A stretch of 6,880 nt of DNA from Oscillospiraceae bacterium (GCA_017848205.1 JAGDDO010000104.1:1-6880), one strand, 5' to 3'. Shown: positions 1 through 5,727, counted from the stretch's first letter. The notes: generated from the sequence alone by a model not told the origin. Made by a program: numbers and translations.

Positions 1-1433
1 TCGGCGAATTTTATTCCGCTGAGAGCAGCAAACTCTTCAAGAGTACATTCTCTGGTGAACATATGGCCATCTTCTTCAATTCCGAAATATTTAATTTTCG
101 CATCTTTTCGTCCGTACATTACAAGATCGCTGCTGCATCCGGAAAAAGCTGTACTGCTGATCATCTCAGGATTTCCCTGCATTATTATCTCGGTAAGTCC
201 TGTGCATCCGCTGAACGCCTCGTCCTCTATCACGTTTACGCTTTCAGGGATTTTTACAGATGTAAGCGACTTGCAGTTTTTAAACGCATAGGAAGCAATA
301 TCTCTGTAATTCTCCGGAATGGTCACTGATTTCAGCGAAGTACAGTTTTCAAAAAGCGATATATTCACAAACTGAAGGCTTTCAGGAAGTTCGACAGAAG
401 TCAGTCCTGTACATCCGTAAAACCCGGCATTGTTGATGTACTCGACATTTTCCGGAATTTTTATCTCTTTAAGGCCGGTACACTTTGCAAACGCGCTGAC
501 ATTTATCTCCTTTACGCCGGACGGTATTGTTATTTCGGTCAGTCCGGAACAGCCATAAAATACTGCTGAGTCTATCTTCTCAAGATTCTGAGGTAGAGTA
601 ACCGATACCAGTCCGTCACAGTATGCAAATGCATCGTCACAGATGCCCTTAACGCTGTCCGGTATCACTAATGATGTGTTTTCAGGCATTGTACCTTTAT
701 ATCTGTATATACATTTACCTGCATATACGATGCCATCCGGATGTTCGTTATACCACTTGGTCCCCTTGAAAGCATCCCTGCCTATATCCGTAACAATGTC
801 AGGAAAAGTTATCGATGCTAATTCAGTACATCCGCTGAACGCTTCCCAGCCTATTCTTTTTACACCTTCCGGTATCACCACTGAGGTCAGCGAGGTGCAT
901 TCCCTGAATGTTTCGTCATCTATCTCTTCAAGTCCTGACGGCAGCGTTACTGAAGTTAAATTTGAACAGCAGCGAAAAGCATACATTCTGATCGATGTTA
1001 CACTATCTGGGATCACTACTGAAGTTACATCTTTATTATTCATAAAAATTGCACCGATGGCCGTTACCGGATGACCGTCTATCTCGGACGGTATTACAAC
1101 GTCCTTATCTTTGCCGATATAGTTTGTCAGGGTGATTTTACCGGCTACACTTGTTTTATAATCGAACTGTCGTTCTTTCTTTGTTTCTGTAACTGTGGTC
1201 GTTTCTGTAACCGCAGCCGGTTCTGTTACTGCAGGCACATCAGTAACCTCAACGGTATCAGTGACTTTCGGTACTTCCGTAACTGCTTCCTTAACTGCTT
1301 CTGTAACTTCAGACGTTTCTGCGGCTTCGGCTGATACGTATGAGTTTTCATTTATTCTGTCTTCATACCCTGTGATTACTAAGGCTGAACATATAAACGC
1401 AAATGATAATATATATGACAGTGTTCTTTTCAT
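1..1433 (-). CDS. Secreted BspA-type leucine-rich-repeat (LRR_5) surface protein, C-terminus beyond window
   Basis: Open from the ATG at 1433 to the window edge: 477 codons, no stop. GGAGGT lies 5 bases before the ATG. Residues 1-20 are a Sec-type signal (MKRT, then a hydrophobic stretch) with no lipobox. Residues 41-84 are a linker of repeated Val-Thr-Glu units. About 90-130 resembles the usual entry segment of BspA-like proteins (VVIPSEIDGHPVTAIG). Repeats of the form IP-x-(S/G)-V-x-x-I-x-x-x-AF-x-x-C-x-x-L then follow. Their conserved Cys falls at 156, 179, 202, 272, 295, 318, 341, 364, 387, 410 and 433: a strict 23-residue period, broken once by a 70-residue step containing the WYNEHPDGIVYAGK segment. 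After about 440 a non-repeat region begins (IKYFGIEEDGHMFT). Such proteins are usually exported and bind host, carbohydrate or partner surfaces; the ligand here is unknown. It is the last visible gene of the sigma factor unit, 18 bases after the putative anti-sigma gene. The missing C-terminus could carry an anchor or dockerin. Confidence 0.9.
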   Translation of the reverse strand, partial: MKRTLSYILSFAFICSALVITGYEDRINENSYVSAEAAETSEVTEAVKEAVTEVPKVTDTVEVTDVPAVTEPAAVTETTTVTETKKERQFDYKTSVAGKITLTNYIGKDKDVVIPSEIDGHPVTAIGAIFMNNKDVTSVVIPDSVTSIRMYAFRCCSNLTSVTLPSGLEEIDDETFRECTSLTSVVIPEGVKRIGWEAFSGCTELASITFPDIVTDIGRDAFKGTKWYNEHPDGIVYAGKCIYRYKGTMPENTSLVIPDSVKGICDDAFAYCDGLVSVTLPQNLEKIDSAVFYGCSGLTEITIPSGVKEINVSAFAKCTGLKEIKIPENVEYINNAGFYGCTGLTSVELPESLQFVNISLFENCTSLKSVTIPENYRDIASYAFKNCKSLTSVKIPESVNVIEDEAFSGCTGLTEIIMQGNPEMISSTAFSGCSSDLVMYGRKDAKIKYFGIEEDGHMFTRECTLEEFAALSGIKFA

Positions 1434-1451
1434 GGTTTACCTCCACAATTC

Positions 1452-2444
1452 TCAGTAATTTTCATTATAATATTTTACGGTTTCTTCATCGTATTTATTG
1501 TAAGCAAGAATTTTGCCGTCGCCTGCACGTATTATTAAATAAGGTCCAGTGTAATCCGGAGTAACAGACTGCTTTTTTATTTTCACCTTTGTTCCATCCG
1601 GAAGAACTTCTCCTGTTTCCCGTTCGGAATAATTTCCGTCAGGCAGCATGATATCTATGTGCCAAGCATCAAGTTCTTCAAAGTATTTTGTACTGTACTT
1701 CGGATACAGGCGTTCAAAATAGACCACCTCTCCGTTTAAAATATCGTAATCTCTTTCCATGTTCTCGACAAATTCAAGTCCGTATTCATTTATATAGAAA
1801 TTACGTACCTTATCTATCAGATCCTGTTCATCTGCAATAGTTCCGAGATACTGCTCCGGAAGATTCCTTGCATGATTCATCACGCGTTCCGCTTCACTGT
1901 CACTGCTGTCAAGGTAATGATAACCTATCGACTGTATTATCTTTTTTTCCGAGTCTTCCGTAACTATTACTTCCGGTTCAGTTTCCGCAGGCGCAGTTTC
2001 AGGCTGTCTGTTTTCTTCCGGTGTCTGATTGTTCTGTCTGTTCTCCGCTGTCGTCTCCGGTACCGTTATTTTCTGTGATGCACTCACTTCACTGATCACT
2101 GTTTCCACCACTGTTACCGGTGTAGTCTGTACCTCAGTTTCTGAAACAGTCTTACTTTCTGCAGATGTTACGCTTTCCTCAGTGACGGCAGTTGTTTCTT
2201 CAGTGACTGCCGGTCTTTCATTGTCGTCATTCACATCAGGTACTGGTTTTAAATTATAGATAAAAACAGGAACTGCGATAACTGCCGCAACAAGTGCTGC
2301 AACTGACACAGGTGTCATCCATTGAATTTTCTCTTTTCTTACCTCGGAAACCACAGAGGCGTTACCGTCTGTATTATTCACCTCATCGAGGAATCTGTCG
2401 GGTATATTTTCAAGGTCAAGCAGAAATTTTTCATTATTCTTCAT
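1452..2444 (-). CDS. Putative membrane-anchored anti-sigma factor with Thr-rich linker and extracellular C-terminal domain
   Basis: A 330-residue single-pass membrane protein. Residues 1-42 are a short charged cytoplasmic segment (LENIPDRFLDEVNN). About 45-63 is a transmembrane helix, and 70-168 is a low-complexity Thr/Glu/Val/Pro linker. About 170-330 is a compact folded domain with an acidic helical part (EQDLIDKVRNFYINEYG) and a C-terminal beta part (AWHIDIMLPDG, GPYLIIRAGDGKILAY). The start has a GAGGGG ribosome binding site and lies 13 bases after the sigma factor stop. Anti-sigma function is inferred from position and topology: an N-terminal cytoplasmic tail small enough to bind a sigma factor, one helix, and an outside sensor. 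No zinc-binding HxxxCxxC anti-sigma motif is present, so it is not a classical ZAS protein. The C-terminal pattern loosely recalls NTF2-like or immunity-type domains ending in a DGKIL strand; this is from memory and weak. It could instead be a surface protein that is only co-expressed. Confidence 0.6.
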   Translation of the reverse strand: MKNNEKFLLDLENIPDRFLDEVNNTDGNASVVSEVRKEKIQWMTPVSVAALVAAVIAVPVFIYNLKPVPDVNDDNERPAVTEETTAVTEESVTSAESKTVSETEVQTTPVTVVETVISEVSASQKITVPETTAENRQNNQTPEENRQPETAPAETEPEVIVTEDSEKKIIQSIGYHYLDSSDSEAERVMNHARNLPEQYLGTIADEQDLIDKVRNFYINEYGLEFVENMERDYDILNGEVVYFERLYPKYSTKYFEELDAWHIDIMLPDGNYSERETGEVLPDGTKVKIKKQSVTPDYTGPYLIIRAGDGKILAYNKYDEETVKYYNENY

Positions 2445-2457
2445 ACGGTATCACCCC

Positions 2458-3018
2458 TCACTGATATATGCCTTTTTCTTCAAGGAATTTTTTTAGCTGT
2501 TTTCTGCTTCTGTGAAGAGATGTCCTGACACTTGCTTCTGAAATGTTCTGTCTCTTTGCTATTTCACCGGTGGAGAGAAAATACCAGTATCTCAGAAGAA
2601 ACACGACCCTTCTGCTCTCATCAAGGCTGTCAAGAAATTCTGCTATTTCAGCGGCGGTTTCCCTGCCTGCGGTCTCGTCTTCAACATCGCTGCTCATATC
2701 CACGCATTCAGCGATCTCAGACAGAGCCAGTTCAACGGTATCTCCTCCGCGTTTGAGTCTGTGCTTCTGCCTGTAGAAAAACAGTGCCGTATTTCTTGTT
2801 ATCTTCGCTATATAGTTTGCAAGCATGACCGGTATCTGCGGCGGGATTGAATTCCACAGTTTAAGATAAGTATCGTTGATACATTCATCCGATTCACCGT
2901 GATCACGAAGGATATTGAAGGCTATGCTCCGGCAGAATGGTCTGTATTTTTTATCTGTTTCGTTTATTGCTTTCTCCGAACGGCTGAGATACAGATCTAT
3001 TATAGCTTTATCTTCCAT
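2458..3018 (-). CDS. ECF-type RNA polymerase sigma factor (sigma-70 family)
   Basis: 186 residues, the usual length for an ECF sigma factor. Region 2 spans about 5-85 (DLYLSRSEKAINETDKKY, then NDTYLKLWNSIPP and ANYIAKITRNTALFFYR), which binds core polymerase and the -10 element. A variable linker follows at 86-125. Region 4 spans about 126-180 (LDSLDESRRVVFLLRYWY, then a helix-turn-helix STGEIAKRQNISEASVRTSL and a basic RSRKQLKKFL helix), which reads the -35. The reading frame is open to an ATG at 3075, but that start has no ribosome binding site and overlaps the candidate promoter. The ATG at 3018 has AAAGGAG seven bases upstream and opens with the family-typical MEDKAIIDLYL, so it is chosen. 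The gene heads the unit with the putative anti-sigma factor and the LRR protein. The target regulon is unknown; the candidate ECF promoter just upstream suggests it reads its own gene. Confidence 0.93.
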   Translation of the reverse strand: MEDKAIIDLYLSRSEKAINETDKKYRPFCRSIAFNILRDHGESDECINDTYLKLWNSIPPQIPVMLANYIAKITRNTALFFYRQKHRLKRGGDTVELALSEIAECVDMSSDVEDETAGRETAAEIAEFLDSLDESRRVVFLLRYWYFLSTGEIAKRQNISEASVRTSLHRSRKQLKKFLEEKGIYQ

Positions 3019-3025
3019 AGTAGCG

Positions 3026-3032
3026 CTCCTTT
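3026..3032 (-). promoter_or_regulatory. Ribosome binding site fixing the sigma factor start
   Basis: On the minus strand AAAGGAG sits 7 bases before the ATG at 3018. The alternative in-frame ATG at 3075 is preceded only by an AT-rich stretch and GTAACATTTAC, with nothing resembling a Shine-Dalgarno sequence. This supports a 186-residue rather than a 205-residue protein. Confidence 0.85.
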
Positions 3033-3060
3033 GCTGTTTTATTTGCCCTTCATAATCTAT

Positions 3061-3087
3061 GATGCCGTCTGACATGTAAATGTTACA
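3061..3087 (-). promoter_or_regulatory. Candidate ECF-type promoter of the sigma factor unit
   Basis: The minus strand reads TGTAAC (3087-3082), 17 bases, then CATC followed by ATAG (3064-3061 and on). ECF promoters in Firmicutes have an AAC-containing -35 such as TGTAAC or TGAAAC and a CGTC/CGAC/CGTA -10 after about 16-17 bases. The -35 is a full match and the -10 differs by one base from CGTC. An A/T-tract upstream (3091-3108) could act as an UP element. Initiation near 3054 would give a leader of roughly 35 bases before the ATG at 3018. Autoregulation is inferred, not shown. Confidence 0.5.
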
Positions 3088-3113
3088 GCTTTTTTAAAAA
3101 AAATTATTTCTAT

Positions 3114-3144
3114 ACTATAATGATATGATCAGCTGCGCTGTCAA
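3114..3144 (-). promoter_or_regulatory. Candidate housekeeping (sigma-A) promoter of the sigma factor unit
   Basis: The minus strand carries a perfect TTGACA (3144-3139) and TATAGT (3119-3114, 5 of 6 to TATAAT), separated by 19 bases. The spacer is longer than the optimal 17, so activity may be weak or need help. It would start transcription near 3107, upstream of the ECF-like promoter, giving a leader of about 90 bases. Together they form a plausible basal plus autoregulated promoter pair. Confidence 0.45.
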
Positions 3145-3197
3145 CGCCAAAATCCGGGATCTTAGAGTTCAGCCTGTCATAATAATCACACGCTCAC

Positions 3198-3263
3198 AAA
3201 ACAATCAGGAAAACACTGAATAAGCCGGATTTCCGGACTTTCCAGTGCTTCCCTGATCGTTTT
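3198..3263 (-). terminator. Long hairpin terminator downstream of the solute-binding protein gene
   Basis: Arms at 3198-3218 and 3243-3263 form a 21-bp stem. The top of the loop contains CCGGAAATCCGG, a second small hairpin. The arms differ at three positions. Read as minus-strand RNA all three are G-U wobbles, while read as plus-strand RNA all three are A-C mismatches, so the structure fits a minus-strand transcript. The arm's own TTGTTTT run gives the U-rich 3' side. It lies about 85 bases after the stop of the binding-protein gene and before the promoters of the sigma factor unit, insulating the two. The plus strand also has a T-run after the stem (3260-3270), but no plus-strand gene precedes it. 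Confidence 0.75.
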
Positions 3264-3269
3264 TGATTT

Positions 3270-3305
3270 TACAGTGAACGCAAAACCTTTCCTGCATTCA
3301 CTGTA
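3270..3305 (-). terminator. First of two consecutive hairpins after the solute-binding protein gene
   Basis: Arms at 3270-3281 and 3294-3305 (TACAGTGAA core) pair over 12 bases around a 12-base loop. The only imperfect pair is a G-U wobble in minus-strand RNA, but a C-A mismatch in plus-strand RNA. No U-run follows it on the minus strand, so alone it is not a textbook terminator. It may protect the 3' end of the transcript or assist the longer hairpin that begins 6 bases further on. Confidence 0.5.
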
Positions 3306-3348
3306 TTTCATTGCATTATTTCAGTTTTTCCTATACAATATAATAGTA

Positions 3349-4671
3349 TCACGTGAAACTGTCTGTTTCAATGCTGTAAAATATATTATCTTTCAGATAA
3401 TCCATCATTTCATCCGTAGCTTCATAATAACCATCACAGTAATCTTCAACAGCCGTGTCAACTGCATCGTATATTACGGCATCATAAGAAGTGATCATAT
3501 CCTTAACATATATTCCCGACGAAACCTTGTCAAAAACCTCAAACTGATCCTGTCCTCCGAGTGTCTCAGAGCCTTTATGTTTTCCGAGAGCTACAATGTC
3601 CTGCATTACCTTTTTATTTGACATAAACTCGTCATTTTCAAGAGCATAAGTTTCGATGGCATTTTTATTCGAAGTAAAGAAATCTATAAATTCCTTTACT
3701 TTACCACGGTTATCACATCTTCCAGCTACCGCAAGCCATGTGCCTCCCCAGTAGTAGTCAGAAGGACCAGCGACGCACTTCCACTTACCATTGGTTCCGT
3801 AATCTGAAAGAATCATGTCGATACCCCATGACGATAAAAAGAAGCCCATAACTTCATCTGTATCGGCCAGTCCGAACCAGGTATCTGTCCACTGATGATC
3901 GTGCGTTATATATTCATTGTCATAAAGCTTTTTGGCAAAGCCGGCATATTCAAGAATGAAATCATCCCCGGTAAATTCTTCGCCAAGCATCCACGGTAAG
4001 GTTCTTCCAGCTGAATAAGCATGCCATACTCCCTGAAGTGTTGCTGAAAGTGCCGGACCACCTGAAGCTTTCAGTTCTTCTGCCGTTTTTAAAAAGCTGT
4101 CCCAGTTTTTCACCTTTTCACCCATCTCAGAAGGTGATCTGACACCAAGATATTTTTTCGCAAGATCTTCCCTGTAGCAGAAAGTACCCGGACATGCCTG
4201 CCACGATACACCTTTAAGCTCTCCGGTCACTGTTGAGCGTCCTGTTTCAACAACATAGCTGTACAGATCAGAAAAATCGGATTCGTCATATCCAAGTTCC
4301 TTAAGAGGAAGCGTTACCGAATCATCGTCTGTAAACTGATATCCCCAGTCCGGCTCATAGAATATAATGTCAGCTTCATTTGACGGATCACCCAGATATT
4401 CTCTGTAGCATTCCTGTGCCTGACCTCCTCCGACGCAGAAATTTTTTATTTCGATCTGTTCCGGATCAGTTCCGGTCTCCCTGCAGAACAGGTCAACCAT
4501 CGGTCTGCTTTCATCTTCATTCCAGCAGAGGATAGTAACCTTTTCACCTGTGTCTGGCAAAGTATCTTTTTTATTGTCGCCGTCAAGCAGACCCATTACG
4601 CCATATCCTGCGGCGAGTCCTGCAGCAAAGACAGCAGATATCATCAGTGCTTTTTTTCCTTTATTATTCAT
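3349..4671 (-). CDS. Extracellular solute-binding protein, probably carbohydrate ABC-transporter family 1
   Basis: 440 residues. Residues 1-7 are basic (MNNKGKK) and 8-29 hydrophobic. The mature part begins at about 44 with VTILCWNEDESRPMVDLF, a first strand and helix typical of sugar-type family 1 binding proteins. DIIFYEPDWGYQF, the Trp-rich segments LPWMLGEEF, DTWFGLADTDEVMGFFLSSWGIDM and DYYWGGTWLAVAG, and the closing helices KVKEFIDFFTS and EMMDYLKDNIF fit the two-lobe fold. Aromatic residues in the cleft usually stack on sugars. GGAGG lies 9 bases before the ATG. The oddities are that no lipobox Cys is present (first Cys is 49), so it is either released after cleavage or held by an uncleaved N-terminal helix, and that no permease or ATPase gene is adjacent. 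It diverges from a two-component system, so it may feed a shared transporter or serve a sensory role. The substrate cannot be read from sequence. Confidence 0.85.
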   Translation of the reverse strand: MNNKGKKALMISAVFAAGLAAGYGVMGLLDGDNKKDTLPDTGEKVTILCWNEDESRPMVDLFCRETGTDPEQIEIKNFCVGGGQAQECYREYLGDPSNEADIIFYEPDWGYQFTDDDSVTLPLKELGYDESDFSDLYSYVVETGRSTVTGELKGVSWQACPGTFCYREDLAKKYLGVRSPSEMGEKVKNWDSFLKTAEELKASGGPALSATLQGVWHAYSAGRTLPWMLGEEFTGDDFILEYAGFAKKLYDNEYITHDHQWTDTWFGLADTDEVMGFFLSSWGIDMILSDYGTNGKWKCVAGPSDYYWGGTWLAVAGRCDNRGKVKEFIDFFTSNKNAIETYALENDEFMSNKKVMQDIVALGKHKGSETLGGQDQFEVFDKVSSGIYVKDMITSYDAVIYDAVDTAVEDYCDGYYEATDEMMDYLKDNIFYSIETDSFT

Positions 4672-4708
4672 TACAGTTTTCCTCCGGTCAGTGGCCTTTT
4701 CCGTTCAA

Positions 4709-4753
4709 TTGCATTTCACCGAATATTTTATCATATTTCACTTTTAAATGCAA
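4709..4753 (-). repeat. Candidate operator repeats around the solute-binding protein promoter
   Basis: TTGCATTT (4709-4716) and AAATGCAA (4746-4753) form a perfect 8-bp inverted repeat 29 bases apart. One copy overlaps the predicted -35 and the other lies around or just past the transcription start. A direct repeat ATTTCAC also occurs at 4713-4719 and 4735-4741, offset 22 bp or about two helical turns. Either could bind a regulator. Both are short and the region is AT-rich, so chance is possible. Confidence 0.35.
4725..4753 (-). promoter_or_regulatory. Candidate sigma-A promoter of the solute-binding protein gene
   Basis: The minus strand reads TTGCAT (4753-4748), a 17-base spacer, then TAAAAT (4730-4725), 5 of 6 to consensus. 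Initiation near 4718 leaves a leader of about 47 bases before the ATG at 4671. The -35 is only 3 of 6, consistent with a regulated promoter. Confidence 0.5.
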
Positions 4754-4771
4754 TCTCAGATTACACATAAA

Positions 4772-4785
4772 TCAGCATTTGCTGA
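4772..4785. repeat. 14-bp palindrome in the divergent intergenic region
   Basis: TCAGCATTTGCTGA is a perfect palindrome with 6-base arms around TT. It lies about 20 bp upstream of the -35 of the solute-binding protein gene and about 155 bp before the response regulator. It could be an operator for a dimeric regulator. The rest of the region from 4786 to 4888 shows a GC-rich patch (4816-4835) that can fold weakly, and no gene. Confidence 0.35.
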
Positions 4786-4888
4786 ATAAAACTCTCTTTT
4801 ACGCAGTATGTGAGATCTGCGCGGCTTCGCCCCGCTCCACAACTCTGATTTTTGAACAACTCAGAATTTACTTGCAAAAACATACGAA

Positions 4889-4921
4889 GGATACACAGAG
4901 GATACATCTGCCCTGTATCAT
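4889..4921 (+). promoter_or_regulatory. Candidate response-regulator box and -10 of the two-component operon
   Basis: GGATACA occurs at 4889-4895 and again at 4900-4906, offset 11 bp (one helical turn). A possible -10 TATCAT (4916-4921) starts 9 bp after the second copy, and no good -35 hexamer is visible at the right distance. Tandem half-sites one turn apart that replace the -35 are the classic arrangement for OmpR/PhoB-family activation. An inverted TGTATC (4914-4919) overlaps the -10. Transcription would start near 4928, giving a very short leader before GAGGTG (4930-4935) and the ATG at 4941. Confidence 0.45.
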
Positions 4922-4940
4922 ATAAACATGAGGTGAGAAC

Positions 4941-5639
4941 ATGAATTACAGAATCCTGCTTGCTGAGGACGATCCTCAGATAACCGAGATCATTTCCGAT
5001 TATTTTTCAGAAAAGACAGATGAGTGTACCGAGCTTGTGTGCGTTCCGGACGGAACTACAGCTCTGGAAAAATTAACAGAAGAAGAATTTCATCTGCTTA
5101 TACTCGATGTGATGATGCCGGGCATCGACGGATTTTCACTCTGCCGTGAGATCCGCTCATCGAAAAACTCAGCCACACCTGCTGATGTACCGCTGCTCTT
5201 CCTGACTGCGCGCGCCAGAGAAGAGGATCTGCTCTACGGATATGCACTCGGCTGCGACGACTATATTATAAAGCCGTTTTCGCTGGCGGCACTCTACGCC
5301 AAATGCATAGCACTTCTCAAACGTGCCGGCGGAACAGTCCTTCAGAAAGCAGAGCTCGTCTGCGGGGATATCAGACTTGATCTCCGCACACTCGAAGTAA
5401 ATTCCGGCGGAAATGATGTAGAACTCGCACCTAAGGAATTCGCCCTTCTCCGTTTCCTTATGGAACATAAAAACTGGGTGGTTTCCCGTGAAATGCTCCT
5501 TGACCGTATCTGGGGAACGGATTATTTCGGAGGCGACCGTGTGGTGGATAATCATATCAAAAAGCTCAGAAAGGCTCTCGGTAATCCGGGCAGGCAGATA
5601 AAAACCGTTATCTCCAAAGGATATAAACTCACCGAATAA
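4941..5639 (+). CDS. OmpR/PhoB-family response regulator
   Basis: 232 residues, full length for the family. The N-terminal receiver domain (1-128) has the acidic pocket E9, D10, D11 (LLAEDD), phospho-acceptor D56 (LILDVMMPG), switch T89 (FLTA) and K111 (IIKPF), so all canonical phosphorylation residues are present. A short linker follows. The C-terminal winged-helix DNA-binding domain (about 137-232) shows ELAPKEFALLRFLMEHKNWVVSREMLLDRIWG, the recognition helix region RVVDNHIKKLRKALG and the closing wing VISKGYKLTE. GAGGTG lies 5 bases before the ATG. The sensor kinase gene follows after 88 bases, and the pair presumably forms one operon. Phosphorylated dimers of this family bind direct repeats spaced about 11 bp, matching the GGATACA pair immediately upstream. 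Its closest named relatives would be PhoP- or ResD-like, but the specific stimulus cannot be told, so no symbol is given. Confidence 0.95.
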   Translation: MNYRILLAEDDPQITEIISDYFSEKTDECTELVCVPDGTTALEKLTEEEFHLLILDVMMPGIDGFSLCREIRSSKNSATPADVPLLFLTARAREEDLLYGYALGCDDYIIKPFSLAALYAKCIALLKRAGGTVLQKAELVCGDIRLDLRTLEVNSGGNDVELAPKEFALLRFLMEHKNWVVSREMLLDRIWGTDYFGGDRVVDNHIKKLRKALGNPGRQIKTVISKGYKLTE

Positions 5640-5653
5640 AAACTCACTGCTTA

Positions 5654-5696
5654 CCGGCATTCAGTTTTCTGCTCATTAACTGAAAATCTCTGCCGG
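5654..5696 (+). promoter_or_regulatory. Hairpin between the response regulator and sensor kinase genes
   Basis: CCGGCA (5654-5659) pairs with TGCCGG (5691-5696), and adjoining TTCAGTT (5660-5666) pairs with AACTGAA (5678-5684). The 3' side carries a 6-base bulge and the loop is 11 bases. No T-run follows, and the kinase ribosome binding site begins about 18 bases later, so it is not a full terminator. It may tune the kinase-to-regulator ratio by processing or partial attenuation. The 3' side also contains the palindrome CTGCCGGCAG. Confidence 0.45.
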
Positions 5697-5727
5697 CAGG
5701 TACAGAGATCATATGGAGGGATATTAT

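Noticed and set aside
55..1074. Several plus-strand open frames (55-291, 63-329, 643-1074) with apparent sequence regularity
   Set aside because: They lie antisense to the LRR gene, and their regularity mirrors its 23-residue repeats. No ribosome binding sites or recognisable domains.
1182..1313. Repeated GTAAC-type units as a possible CRISPR or DNA satellite
   Set aside because: Units are degenerate, in frame, and encode the VTE linker; there are no spacers or constant repeats.
1071..1458. Plus-strand Val/Ser/Thr- or Cys/Phe-rich frames (1071-1334, 1195-1458)
   Set aside because: Shadows of the VTE linker and signal peptide of the minus-strand LRR gene; low-complexity antisense.
3019..3075. 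In-frame upstream ATG at 3075 giving a 205-residue sigma factor
   Set aside because: No ribosome binding site there, it lies within the candidate ECF promoter, and the 3018 ATG has AAAGGAG plus a family-typical N-terminus.
3116..3121. Plus-strand TATAAT as a rightward promoter
   Set aside because: No convincing -35 at 17 bases upstream and no plus-strand gene downstream; the same bases fit the minus-strand TATAGT.
3274..3621. Plus-strand 115-residue frame
   Set aside because: It starts within a hairpin, runs antisense through the 3' end of the solute-binding protein gene, and has no ribosome binding site.
4816..4835. GC-rich patch GCGCGGCTTCGCCCCGC as a terminator or small RNA
   Set aside because: The stem is only a few base pairs with no T-run on either strand; it is too weak to call.
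5169..5660. Minus-strand 163-residue frame
   Set aside because: Antisense to the response regulator, whose domains and catalytic residues are intact; no independent evidence.
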